Source of the DNA: Panagrolaimus kolymaensis
Lineage: Eukaryota; Nematoda; Chromadorea; Rhabditida; Panagrolaimidae
Reading direction: 5' to 3'
DNA: 64,000 bases
Assembly: GCA_028622995.1 (NCBI GenBank)
Contig: JAJQJQ010000028.1
Span: forward strand, 2,108,001-2,172,000
Below the pieces are notes generated by a model. That model had not been told where the DNA came from and did no database searches. It saw only the letters and a program-made list of their open reading frames with translations. This document shows positions 40,155 through 54,168 of this stretch, one piece after another (the first letter of the stretch is position 1; each line of letters starts with the position of its first letter). A program made the position numbers and the translations under genes.

Positions 40155-42702
40155 ATGAATATTTTGTTCTAAATATTTTTTATTAATTATTTCAAAATTA
40201 TTCCAAACGGGATTTTGAATCGCATACCATTTATGACCTTCAACCAAAAATTATATTTTTACTGTTGCATCAAGCAACAAGACATGAGTCAAAACATTAA
40301 TGAAACTCGTTTTGAATTAGGGCTTGAATTGGACATATGAATATTTTGTTCTAAATATTTTTTATTAATTATATAAATATTATTCGCAACGGGATTTTGA
40401 AACGCATACCATTTATGACCTTCAACCAAAAATTATATTTTTACTGTTGCATCAAGCAACAAGCCATGAGTCAAAACATTAATGAAACTCGTTTTGAATT
40501 AGGGCTTGAATTGGACATATGAATATTTTAAGCCAAATATTTTTTATTTATTATATAAATATTATTCGCAACGGGATTTTGAAACGCATACCATTTATGA
40601 CCTTCAACCAAAAATTATATTTTTACTGTTGCATCAAGCAACAAGCCATGAGTCAAAACATTAATGAAACTCGTTTTGAATTAGGGCTTGAATTGGACAT
40701 ATGAATATTTTGTTCTAAATATTTTTTATTAATTATATAAATATTATTCGCAACGGGATTTTGAAACGCATACCATTTATGACCTTCAACCAAAAATTAT
40801 ATTTTTACTGTTGCATCAAGCAACAAGCCATGAGTCAAAACATTAATGAAACTCGTTTTGAATTAGGGCTTGAATTGGACATAGGAATATTTTGTTCTAA
40901 ATATTTTTTATTAATTATTTCAAAATTATTCGCAACGGGATTTTGAAACGCATACCATTTATGACCTTCAACCAAAAATTATATTTTTACTGTTGCATCA
41001 AGCAACAAGCCATGAGTCAAAACATTAATGAAACTCGTTTTGAATTAGGGCTTGAATTGGACATATGAATATTTTGTTCTAAATATTTTTTATTAATTAT
41101 ATAAATATTATTCGCAACGGGATTTTGAAACGCATACCATTTATGACCTTCAACCAAAAATTATATTTTTACTGTTGCATCAAGCAACAAGCCATGAGTC
41201 AAAACATTAATGAAACTCGTTTTGAATTAGGGCTTGAATTGGACATATGAATATTTTGTTCTAAATATTTTTTATTAATTATATAAATATTATTCGCAAC
41301 GGGATTTTGAAACGCATACCATTTATGACCTTCAACCAAAAATTATATTTTTACTGTTGCATCAAGCAACAAGCCATGAGTCAAAACATTAATGAAACTC
41401 GTTTTGAATTAGGGCTTGAATTGGACATATGAATATTTTGTTCTAAATATTTTTTATTAATTATTTCAAAATTATTCCAAACGGGATTTTGAATCGCATA
41501 CCATTTATGACCTTCAACCAAAAATTATATTTTTACTGTTGCATCAAGCAACAAGACATGAGTCAAAACATTAATGAAACTCGTTTTGAATTAGGGCTTG
41601 AATTGGACATATGAATATTTTGTTCTAAATATTTTTTATTAATTATATAAATATTATTCGCAACGGGATTTTGAAACGCATACCATTTATGACCTTCAAC
41701 CAAAAATTATATTTTTACTGTTGCATCAAGCAACAAGCCATGAGTCAAAACATTAATGAAACTCGTTTTGAATTAGGGCTTGAATTGGACATATGAATAT
41801 TTTAAGCCAAATATTTTTTATTTATTATATAAATATTATTCGCAACGGGATTTTGAAACGCATACCATTTATGACCTTCAACCAAAAATTATATTTTTAC
41901 TGTTGCATCAAGCAACAAGCCATGAGTCAAAACATTAATGAAACTCGTTTTGAATTAGGGCTTGAATTGGACATATGAATATTTTGTTCTAAATATTTTT
42001 TATTAATTATATAAATATTATTCGCAACGGGATTTTGAAACGCATACCATTTATGACCTTCAACCAAAAATTATATTTTTACTGTTGCATCAAGCAACAA
42101 GCCATGAGTCAAAACATTAATGAAACTCGTTTTGAATTAGGGCTTGAATTGGACATAGGAATATTTTGTTCTAAATATTTTTTATTAATTATTTCAAAAT
42201 TATTCGCAACGGGATTTTGAAACGCATACCATTTATGACCTTCAACCAAAAATTATATTTTTACTGTTGCATCAAGCAACAAGCCATGAGTCAAAACATT
42301 AATGAAACTCGTTTTGAATTAGGGCTTGAATTGGACATATGAATATTTTGTTCTAAATATTTTTTATTAATTATATAAATATTATTCGCAACGGGATTTT
42401 GAAACGCATACCATTTATGACCTTCAACCAAAAATTATATTTTTACTGTTGCATCAAGCAACAAGCCATGAGTCAAAACATTAATGAAACTCGTTTTGAA
42501 TTAGGGCTTGAATTGGACATATGAATATTTTGTTCTAAATATTTTTTATTAATTATATAAATATTATTCGCAACGGGATTTTGAAACGCATACCATTTAT
42601 GACCTTCAACCAAAAATTATATTTTTACTGTTGCATCAAGCAACAAGCCATGAGTCAAAACATTAATGAAACTCGTTTTGAATTAGGGCTTGAATTGGAC
42701 AT
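40155..42702 (+). repeat. Seven-monomer higher-order repeat, two copies of 1274 bp
   Basis: Both copies (40155-41428 and 41429-42702) run F with AAGACATGAG, Y, A with TTATTTATT, Y, hybrid F/Y introduced by ACATAGGAATATT, Y, Y. The AAGACATG marker lies near 40280 and 41554, and ATAGGAAT at 40881 and 42155; both pairs are 1274 bp apart. Confidence 0.88.
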
Positions 42703-43248
42703 ATGAATATTTTAAGCCAAATATTTTTTATTTATTATATAAATATTATTCGCAACGGGATTTTGAAACGCATACCATTTATGACCTTCAACCAAAAATT
42801 ATATTTTTACTGTTGCATCAAGCAACAAGCCATGAGTCAAAACATTAATGAAACTCGTTTTGAATTAGGGCTTGAATTGGACATATGAATATTTTGTTCT
42901 AAATATTTTTTATTAATTATTTCAAAATTATTCCAAACGGGATTTTGAATCGCATAACATTTATGACCTTCAACCAATAATTATATTTTTACTGTTGCAT
43001 CAAGCAACAAGCCATGAGTCAAAACATTAATGAAACTCGTTTTGAATTAGGGCTTGAATTGGACATATGAATATTTTAAGCCAAATATTTTTTATTTATT
43101 ATATAAATATTATTCGCAACGGGATTTTGAAACGCATACCATTTATGACCTTCAACCAAAAATTATATTTTTACTGTTGCATCAAGCAACAAGCCATGAG
43201 TCAAAACATTAATGAAACTCGTTTTGAATTAGGGCTTGAATTGGACAT
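42703..43248 (+). repeat. Three-unit link carrying the first CAACCAATAATT variant
   Basis: Units at 42703 and 43067 are A with TTATTTATT. The unit between them (42885) is B-F with GCATAACATT and CAACCAATAATT, markers that recur in the block from 44.7 to 47 kb. Confidence 0.7.
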
Positions 43249-44340
43249 ATGAATATTTTAAGCCAAATATTTTTTATTTATTATATAAATATTATTCGCA
43301 ACGGGATTTTGAAACGCATACCATTTATGACCTTCAACCAAAAATTATATTTTTACTGTTGCATCAAGCAACAAGCCATGAGTCAAAACATTAATGAAAC
43401 TCGTTTTGAATTAGGGCTTGAATTGGACATATGAATATTTTAAGCCAAATATTTTTTATTTATTATATAAATATTATTCGCAACGGGATTTTGAAACGCA
43501 TACCATTTATGACCTTCAACCAAAAATTATATTTTTACTGTTGCATCAAGCAACAAGCCATGAGTCAAAACATTAATGAAACTCGTGTTGAATTAGGGCT
43601 TGAATTGGACATATGAATATTTTGTTCTAAATATTTTTTATTAATTATATAAATATTATTCGCAACGGGATTTTGAAACGCATACCATTTATGACCTTCA
43701 ACCAAAAATTATATTTTTACTGTTGCATCAAGCAACAAGCCATGAGTCAAAACATTAATGAAACTCGTTTTGAATTAGGGCTTGAATTGGACATATGAAT
43801 ATTTTAAGCCAAATATTTTTTATTTATTATATAAATATTATTCGCAACGGGATTTTGAAACGCATACCATTTATGACCTTCAACCAAAAATTATATTTTT
43901 ACTGTTGCATCAAGCAACAAGCCATGAGTCAAAACATTAATGAAACTCGTTTTGAATTAGGGCTTGAATTGGACATATGAATATTTTAAGCCAAATATTT
44001 TTTATTTATTATATAAATATTATTCGCAACGGGATTTTGAAACGCATACCATTTATGACCTTCAACCAAAAATTATATTTTTACTGTTGCATCAAGCAAC
44101 AAGCCATGAGTCAAAACATTAATGAAACTCGTGTTGAATTAGGGCTTGAATTGGACATATGAATATTTTGTTCTAAATATTTTTTATTAATTATATAAAT
44201 ATTATTCGCAACGGGATTTTGAAACGCATACCATTTATGACCTTCAACCAAAAATTATATTTTTACTGTTGCATCAAGCAACAAGCCATGAGTCAAAACA
44301 TTAATGAAACTCGTTTTGAATTAGGGCTTGAATTGGACAT
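43249..44340 (+). repeat. Three-monomer higher-order repeat, two copies of 546 bp
   Basis: Both copies (43249-43794 and 43795-44340) read A, A with ACTCGTGTTG, B-Y. The GTGTTG change is found at 43581 and 44127, 546 bp apart, and nowhere else that I saw. Confidence 0.88.
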
Positions 44341-44886
44341 ATGAATATTTTGTTCTAAATATTTTTTATTAATTATTTCAAAATTATTCCAAACGGGATT
44401 TTGAATCGCATACCATTTATGACCTTCAACCAAAAATTATATTTTTACTGTTGCATCAAGCAACAAGCCATGAGTCAAAACATTAATGAAACTCGTTTTG
44501 AATTAGGGCTTGAATTGGACATATGAATATTTTAAGCCAAATATTTTTTATTAATTATATAAATATTATTCGCAACGGGATTTTGAAACGCATACCATTT
44601 ATGACCTTCAACCAAAAATTATATTTTTACTGTTGCATCAAGCAACAAGCCATGAGTCAAAACATTAATGAAACTCGTTTTGAATTAGGGCTTGAATTGG
44701 ACATATGAATATTTTGTTCTAAATATTTTTTATTAATTATATATATATTATTCGCAACGGGATTTTGAATCGCATACCATTTATGACCTTCAACCAATAA
44801 TTATATTTTTACTGTTGCATCAAGCAACAAGCCATGAGTCAAAACATTAATGAAACTCGTTTTGAATTAGGGCTTGAATTGGACAT
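44341..44886 (+). repeat. Three-unit link between higher-order blocks
   Basis: Units B-F-T (44341), A-Y-T (44523) and a B unit with TTATATATATATT, AATCGC and CAACCAATAATT (44705). The last introduces the ATATATAT variant used in the next block. Confidence 0.7.
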
Positions 44887-47252
44887 ATGAATATTTTGTT
44901 CTAAATATTTTTTATTAATTATTTCAAAATTATTCCAAACGGGATTTTGAATCGCATACCATTTATGACCTTCAACCAATAATTATATTTTTACTGTTGC
45001 ATCAAGCAACAAGCCATGAGTCAAAACATTAATGAAACTCGTTTTGAATTAGGGCTTGAATTGGACATATGAATATTTTGTTCTAAATATTTTTTATTAA
45101 TTATTTCAAAATTATTCCATACGGGATTTTGAATCGCATAACATTTATGACCTTCAACCAATAATTATATTTTTACTGTTGCATCAAGCAACAAGCCATG
45201 AGTCAAAACATTAATGAAACTCGTTTTGAATTAGGGCTTGAATTGGACATATGAATATTTTGTTCTAAATATTTTTTATTAATTATATATATATTATTCG
45301 CAACGGGATTTTGAATCGCATACCATTTATGACCTTTAACCAAAAATTATATTTTTACTGTTGCATCAAGCAACAAGCCATGAGTCAAAACATTAATGAA
45401 ACTCGTTTTGAATTAGGGCTTGAATTGGACATATGAATATTTTGTTCTAAATATTTTTTATTAATTATTTCAAAATTATTCCAAACGGGATTTTGAATCG
45501 CATACCATTTATGACCTTCAACAAAAAATTATATTTTTACTGTTGCATCAAGCAACAAGCCATGAGTCAAAACATTAATGAAACTCGTTTTGAATTAGGG
45601 CTTGAATTGGACATATGAATATTTTGTTCTAAATATTTTTTATTAATTATTTCAAAATTATTCCAAACGGGATTTTGAATCGCATACCATTTATGACCTT
45701 CAACCAATAATTATATTTTTACTGTTGCATCAAGCAACAAGCCATGAGTCAAAACATTAATGAAACTCGTTTTGAATTAGGGCTTGAATTGGACATATGA
45801 ATATTTTGTTCTAAATATTTTTTATTAATTATTTCAAAATTATTCCATACGGGATTTTGAATCGCATAACATTTATGACCTTCAACCAATAATTATATTT
45901 TTACTGTTGCATCAAGCAACAAGCCATGAGTCAAAACATTAATGAAACTCGTTTTGAATTAGGGCTTGAATTGGACATATGAATATTTTGTTCTAAATAT
46001 TTTTTATTAATTATATATATATTATTCGCAACGGGATTTTGAATCGCATACCATTTATGACCTTTAACCAAAAATTATATTTTTACTGTTGCATCAAGCA
46101 ACAAGCCATGAGTCAAAACATTAATGAAACTCGTTTTGAATTAGGGCTTGAATTGGACATATGAATATTTTGTTCTAAATATTTTTTATTAATTATTTCA
46201 AAATTATTCCAAACGGGATTTTGAATCGCATACCATTTATGACCTTCAACCAAAAATTATATTTTTACTGTTGCATCAAGCAACAAGCCATGAGTCAAAA
46301 CATTAATGAAACTCGTTTTGAATTAGGGCTTGAATTGGACATATGAATATTTTGTTCTAAATATTTTTTATTAATTATTTCAAAATTATTCCAAACGGGA
46401 TTTTGAATCGCATACCATTTATGACCTTCAACTAAAAATTATATTTTTACTGTTGCATCAAGCAACAAGCCATGAGTCAAAACATTAATGAAACTCGTTT
46501 TGAATTAGGGCTTGAATTGGACATATGAATATTTTGTTCTAAATATTTTTTATTAATTATTTCAAAATTATTCCAAACGGGATTTTGAATCGCATACCAT
46601 TTATGACCTTCAACCAATAATTATATTTTTACTGTTGCATCAAGCAACAAGCCATGAGTCAAAACATTAATGAAACTCGTTTTGAATTAGGGCTTGAATT
46701 GGACATATGAATATTTTGTTCTAAATATTTTTTATTAATTATTTCAAAATTATTCCATACGGGATTTTGAATCGCATAACATTTATGACCTTCAACCAAT
46801 AATTATATTTTTACTGTTGCATCAAGCAACAAGCCATGAGTCAAAACATTAATGAAACTCGTTTTGAATTAGGGCTTGAATTGGACATATGAATATTTTG
46901 TTCTAAATATTTTTTATTAATTATATATATATTATTCGCAACGGGATTTTGAATCGCATACCATTTATGACCTTTAACCAAAAATTATATTTTTACTGTT
47001 GCATCAAGCAACAAGCCATGAGTCAAAACATTAATGAAACTCGTTTTGAATTAGGGCTTGAATTGGACATATGAATATTTTGTTCTAAATATTTTTTATT
47101 AATTATTTCAAAATTATTCCAAACGGGATTTTGAATCGCATACCATTTATGACCTTCAACAAAAAATTATATTTTTACTGTTGCATCAAGCAACAAGCCA
47201 TGAGTCAAAACATTAATGAAACTCGTTTTGAATTAGGGCTTGAATTGGACAT
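44887..47252 (+). repeat. Four/five-monomer higher-order repeat
   Basis: Three copies, 44887-45614 (four units), 45615-46524 (five units) and 46525-47252 (four units), each run: F with CAATAATT, F with CCATACGGG and GCATAACATT, ATATATAT unit with CCTTTAACC, then one or two F units. CCTTTAACC units start at 45251, 45979 and 46889, spacings of 728 and 910 bp. Confidence 0.88.
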
Positions 47253-47980
47253 ATGAATATTTTGTTCTAAATATTTTTTATTAATTATTTCAAAATTATT
47301 CCAAACGGGATTTTGAATCGCATACCATTTATGACCTTCAACCAAAAATTATATTTTTACTGTTGCATCAAGCAACAAGCCATGAGTCAAAACATTAATG
47401 AAACTCGTTTTGAATTAGGGCTTGAATTGGACATATGAATATTTTGTTCTAAATATTTTTTATTAATTATTTCAAAATTATTCCAAACGGGATTTTGAAT
47501 CGCATACCATTTATGACCTTCAACCAAAAATTATATTTTTACTGTTGCATCAAGCAACAAGCCATGAGTCAAAACATTAATGAAACTCGTTTTGAATTAG
47601 GGCTTGAATTGGACATATGAATATTTTGTTCTAAATATTTTTTATTAATTATTTCAAAATTATTCCAAACGGGATTTTGAATCGCATACCATTTATGACC
47701 TTCAACAAAAAATTATATTTTTACTGTTGCATCAAGCAACAAGCCATGAGTCAAAACATTAATGAAACTCGTTTTGAATTAGGGCTTGAATTGGACATAT
47801 GAATATTTTGTTCTAAATATTTTTTATTAATTATTTCAAAATTATTCCAAACGGGATTTTGAATCGCATACCATTTATGACCTTCAACCAAAAATTATAT
47901 TTTTACTGTTGCATCAAGCAACAAGCCATGAGTCAAAACATTAATGAAACTCGTTTTGAATTAGGGCTTGAATTGGACAT
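47253..47980 (+). repeat. Four B-F-T units
   Basis: Plain B-F-T monomers, one of which (47617) has the CAACAAAAAATT variant. They lie just left of the duplicated 13-monomer block. Confidence 0.7.
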
Positions 47981-50346
47981 ATGAATATTTTGTTCTAAAT
48001 ATTTTTTATTAATTATTTCAAAATTATTCCAAACGGGATTTTGAATCGCATACCATTTATGACCTTCAACCAAAAATTATATTTTTACTGTTGCATCAAG
48101 CAACAAGCCATGAGTCAAAACATTAATGAAACTCGTTTTGAATTAGGGCTTGAATTGGACATATGAATATTTTGTTCTAAATATTTTTTATTAATTATTT
48201 CAAAATTATTCCAAACGGGATTTTGAATCGCATACCATTTATGACCTTCAACAAAAAATTATATTTTTACTGTTGCATCAAGCAACAAGCCATGAGTCAA
48301 AACATTAATGAAACTCGTTTTGAATTAGGGCTTGAATTGGACATATGAATATTTTGTTCTAAATATTTTTTATTAATTATTTCAAAATTATTCCAAACGG
48401 GATTTTGAATCGCATACCATTTATGACCTTCAACAAAAAATTATATTTTTACTGTTGCATCAAGCAACAAGCCATGAGTCAAAACATTAATGAAACTCGT
48501 TTTGAATTAGGGCTTGAATTGGACATATGAATATTTTGTTCTAAATATTTTTTATTAATTATTTCAAAATTATTCCAAACGGGATTTTGAATCGCATACC
48601 ATTTATGACCTTCAACCAAAAATTATATTTTTACTGTTGCATCAAGCAACAAGCCATGAGTCAAAACATTAATGAAACTCGTTTTGAATTAGGGCTTGAA
48701 TTGGACATATGAATATTTTGTTCTAAATATTTTTTATTAATTATTTCAAAATTATTCCAAACGGGATTTTGAATCGCATACCATTTATGACCTTCAACCA
48801 AAAATTATATTTTTACTGTTGCATCAAGCAACAAGCCATGAGTCAAAACATTAATGAAACTCGTTTTGAATTAGGGCTTGAATTGGACATATGAATATTT
48901 TGTTCTAAATATTTTTTATTAATTATTTCAAAATTATTCCAAACGGGATTTTGAATCGCATACCATTTATGACCTTCAACAAAAAATTATATTTTTACTG
49001 TTGCATCAAGCAACAAGCCATGAGTCAAAACATTAATGAAACTCGTTTTGAATTAGGGCTTGAATTGGACATATGAATATTTTGTTCTAAATATTTTTTA
49101 TTAATTATTTCAAAATTATTCCAAACGGGATTTTGAATCGCATACCATTTATGACCTTCAACCAAAAATTATATTTTTACTGTTGCATCAAGCAACAAGC
49201 CATGAGTCAAAACATTAATGAAACTCGTTTTGAATTAGGGCTTGAATTGGACATATGAATATTTTGTTCTAAATATTTTTTATTAATTATTTCAAAATTA
49301 TTCCAAACGGGATTTTGAATCGCATACCATTTATGACCTTCAACAAAAAATTATATTTTTACTGTTGCATCAAGCAACAAGCCATGAGTCAAAACATTAA
49401 TGAAACTCGTTTTGAATTAGGGCTTGAATTGGACATATGAATATTTTGTTCTAAATATTTTTTATTAATTATTTCAAAATTATTCCAAACGGGATTTTGA
49501 ATCGCATACCATTTATGACCTTCAACCAAAAATTATATTTTTACTGTTGCATCAAGCAACAAGCCATGAGTCAAAACATTAATGAAACTCGTTTTGAATT
49601 AGGGCTTGAATTGGACATATGAATATTTTAAGTCAAATATTTTTTATTAATTATATAAATATTATTCGCAACGGGATTTTGAAACGCATACCATTTATGA
49701 CCTTCAACCAAAAATTATATTTTTACTGTTGCATCAAGCAACAAGCCATGAGTCAAAACATTAATGAAACTCGTTTTGAATTAGGGCTTGAATTGGACAT
49801 ATGAATATTTTGTTCTAAATATTTTTTATTAATTATTTCAAAATTATTCCAAACGGGATTTTGAATCGCATACAAATTATGACCTTCAACCAAAAATTAT
49901 ATTTTTACTGTTGCATCAAGCAACAAGCCATGAGTCAAAACATTAATGAAACTCGTTTTGAATTAGGGCTTGAATTGGACATATGAATATTTTGTTCTAA
50001 ATATTTTTTATTAATTATTTCAAAATTATTCCAAACGGGATTTTGAAACGCATACCATTTATGACCTTCAACAAAAAATTATATTTTTACTGTTGCATCA
50101 AGCAACAAGCCATGAGTCAAAACATTAATGAAACTCGTTTTGAATTAGGGCTTGAATTGGACATATGAATATTTTGTTCTAAATATTTTTTATTAATTAT
50201 TTCAAAATTATTCCAAACGGGATTTTGAATCGCATACCATTTATGACCTTCAACCAAAAATTATATTTTTACTGTTGCATCAAGCAACAAGCCATGAGTC
50301 AAAACATTAATGAAACTCGTTTTGAATTAGGGCTTGAATTGGACAT
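47981..50346 (+). repeat. 13-monomer block, left copy of a distant duplication
   Basis: Order of CAACCAAAA (c) and CAACAAAAA (x) units: c x x c c x c x c, then an A-Y unit with AAGTC (49619), F with ATACAAATTATG (marker at 49871), F with AAACGC and x, F-c. The same order recurs 3822 bp downstream. Confidence 0.88.
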
Positions 50347-51802
50347 ATGAATATTTTAAGTCAAATATTTTTTATTAATTATATAAATATTATTCGCAAC
50401 GGGATTTTGAAACGCATACCATTTATGACCTTCAACCAAAAATTATATTTTTACTGTTGCATCAAGCAACAAGCCATGAGTCAAAAAATTAATGAAACTC
50501 GTTTTGAATTAGGGCTTGAATTGGACATATGAATATTTTGTTCTAAATATTTTTTATTAATTATTTCAAAATTATTCCAAACGGGATTTTGAATCGCATA
50601 CCATTTATGACCTTCAACCAAAAATTATATTTTCACTGTTGCATCAAGCAACAAGCCATGAGTCAAAACATTAATGAAACTCGTTTTGAATTAGGGCTTG
50701 AATTGGACATATGAATATTTTGTTCTAAATATTTTTTATTAATTATATAAATATTATTCGCAACGGGATTTTGAAACGCATACCATTTATGACCTTCAAC
50801 CAAAAATTATATTTTTACTGTTGCATCAAGCAACAAGCCATGAGTCAAAACATTAATGAAACTCGTTTTGAATTAGGGCTTGAATTGGACATATGAATAT
50901 TTTGTTCTAAATATTTTTTATTAATTATTTCAAAATTATTCCAAACGGGATTTTGAATCGCATACCATTTATGACCTTCAACCAAAAATTATATTTTCAC
51001 TGTTGCATCAAGCAACAAGCCATGAGTCAAAACATTAATGAAACTCGTTTTGAATTAGGGCTTGAATTGGACATATGAATATTTTGTTCTAAATATTTTT
51101 TATTAATTATATAAATATTATTCGCAACGGGATTTTGAAACGCATACCATTTATGACCTTCAACCAAAAATTATATTTTTACTGTTGCATCAAGCAACAA
51201 GCCATGAGTCAAAACATTAAAGAAACTCGTTTTGAATTAGGGCTTGAATTGGACATATGAATATTTTGTTCTAAATATTTTTTATTAATTATTTCAAAAT
51301 TATTCCAAACGGGATTTTGAATCGCATACCATTTATGACCTTCAACCAAAAATTATATTTTTACTGTTGCATCAAGCAACAAGCCATGAGTCAAAACATT
51401 AAAGAAACTCGTTTTGAATTAGGGCTTGAATTGGACATATGAATATTTTGTTCTAAATATTTTTTATTAATTATTTCAAAATTATTCCAAACGGGATTTT
51501 GAATCGCATACCATTTATGACCTTCAACCAAAAATTATATTTTCACTGTTGCATCAAGCAACAAGCCATGAGTCAAAACATTAATGAAACTCGATTTGAA
51601 TTAGGGCTTGAATTGGACATATGAATATTTTGTTCTAAATATTTTTTATTAATTATATAAATATTATTCGCAACGGGATTTTGAATCGCATACCATTTAT
51701 GACCTTCAACCAAAAATTATATTTTCACTGTTGCATCAAGCAACAAGCCATGAGTCAAAACATTAATGAAACTCGTTTTGAATTAGGGCTTGAATTGGAC
51801 AT
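50347..51802 (+). repeat. Spacer monomers between the two 13-unit copies
   Basis: Eight units of mixed type: an A-Y unit with AAGTC and TCAAAAAATT (50347), F-C, Y-T, F-C, Y-T with ATTAAAG, F-T with ATTAAAG, F-C with ACTCGATTTG (51439), and Y with AATCGC and C (51621). The last three closely match units 54351-54896, 3094 bp downstream. Confidence 0.75.
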
Positions 51803-54168
51803 ATGAATATTTTGTTCTAAATATTTTTTATTAATTATTTCAAAATTATTCCAAACGGGATTTTGAATCGCATACCATTTATGACCTTCAACCAAAAATT
51901 ATATTTTTACTGTTGCATCAAGCAACAAGCCATGAGTCAAAACATTAATGAAACTCGTTTTGAATTAGGGCTTGAATTGGACATATGAATATTTTGTTCT
52001 AAATATTTTTTATTAATTATTTCAAAATTATTCCAAACGGGATTTTGAATCGCATACCATTTATGACCTTCAACAAAAAATTATATTTTTACTGTTGCAT
52101 CAAGCAACAAGCCATGAGTCAAAACATTAATGAAACTCGTTTTGAATTAGGGCTTGAATTGGACATATGAATATTTTGTTCTAAATATTTTTTATTAATT
52201 ATTTCAAAATTATTCCAAACGGGATTTTGAATCGCATACCATTTATGACCTTCAACAAAAAATTATATTTTTACTGTTGCATCAAGCAACAAGCCATGAG
52301 TCAAAACATTAATGAAACTCGTTTTGAATTAGGGCTTGAATTGGACATATGAATATTTTGTTCTAAATATTTTTTATTAATTATTTCAAAATTATTCCAA
52401 ACGGGATTTTGAATCGCATACCATTTATGACCTTCAACCAAAAATTATATTTTTACTGTTGCATCAAGCAACAAGCCATGAGTCAAAACATTAATGAAAC
52501 TCGTTTTGAATTAGGGCTTGAATTGGACATATGAATATTTTGTTCTAAATATTTTTTATTAATTATTTCAAAATTATTCCAAACGGGATTTTGAATCGCA
52601 TACCATTTATGACCTTCAACCAAAAATTATATTTTTACTGTTGCATCAAGCAACAAGCCATGAGTCAAAACATTAATGAAACTCGTTTTGAATTAGGGCT
52701 TGAATTGGACATATGAATATTTTGTTCTAAATATTTTTTATTAATTATTTCAAAATTATTCCAAACGGGATTTTGAATCGCATACCATTTATGACCTTCA
52801 ACAAAAAATTATATTTTTACTGTTGCATCAAGCAACAAGCCATGAGTCAAAACATTAATGAAACTCGTTTTGAATTAGGGCTTGAATTGGACATATGAAT
52901 ATTTTGTTCTAAATATTTTTTATTAATTATTTCAAAATTATTCCAAACGGGATTTTGAATCGCATACCATTTATGACCTTCAACCAAAAATTATATTTTT
53001 ACTGTTGCATCAAGCAACAAGCCATGAGTCAAAACATTAATGAAACTCGTTTTGAATTAGGGCTTGAATTGGACATATGAATATTTTGTTCTAAATATTT
53101 TTTATTAATTATTTCAAAATTATTCCAAACGGGATTTTGAATCGCATACCATTTATGACCTTCAACAAAAAATTATATTTTTACTGTTGCATCAAGCAAC
53201 AAGCCATGAGTCAAAACATTAATGAAACTCGTTTTGAATTAGGGCTTGAATTGGACATATGAATATTTTGTTCTAAATATTTTTTATTAATTATTTCAAA
53301 ATTATTCCAAACGGGATTTTGAATCGCATACCATTTATGACCTTCAACCAAAAATTATATTTTTACTGTTGCATCAAGCAACAAGCCATGAGTCAAAACA
53401 TTAATGAAACTCGTTTTGAATTAGGGCTTGAATTGGACATATGAATATTTTAAGTCAAATATTTTTTATTAATTATATAAATATTATTCGCAACGGGATT
53501 TTGAAACGCATACCATTTATGACCTTCAACCAAAAATTATATTTTTACTGTTGCATCAAGCAACAAGCCATGAGTCAAAACATTAATGAAACTCGTTTTG
53601 AATTAGGGCTTGAATTGGACATATGAATATTTTGTTCTAAATATTTTTTATTAATTATTTCAAAATTATTCCAAACGGGATTTTGAATCGCATACAAATT
53701 ATGACCTTCAACCAAAAATTATATTTTTACTGTTGCATCAAGCAACAAGCCATGAGTCAAAACATTAATGAAACTCGTTTTGAATTAGGGCTTGAATTGG
53801 ACATATGAATATTTTGTTCTAAATATTTTTTATTAATTATTTCAAAATTATTCCAAACGGGATTTTGAAACGCATACCATTTATGACCTTCAACAAAAAA
53901 TTATATTTTTACTGTTGCATCAAGCAACAAGCCATGAGTCAAAACATTAATGAAACTCGTTTTGAATTAGGGCTTGAATTGGACATATGAATATTTTGTT
54001 CTAAATATTTTTTATTAATTATTTCAAAATTATTCCAAACGGGATTTTGAATCGCATACCATTTATGACCTTCAACCAAAAATTATATTTTTACTGTTGC
54101 ATCAAGCAACAAGCCATGAGTCAAAACATTAATGAAACTCGTTTTGAATTAGGGCTTGAATTGGACAT
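51803..54168 (+). repeat. 13-monomer block, right copy
   Basis: Matches 47981-50346 unit by unit at an offset of 3822 bp (21 monomers), including the A unit with AAGTC at 53441, the ATACAAATT marker at 53693 and the F unit with AAACGC and CAACAAAAA at 53805. Flanking units on both sides do not match, which defines the limits. Confidence 0.88.
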
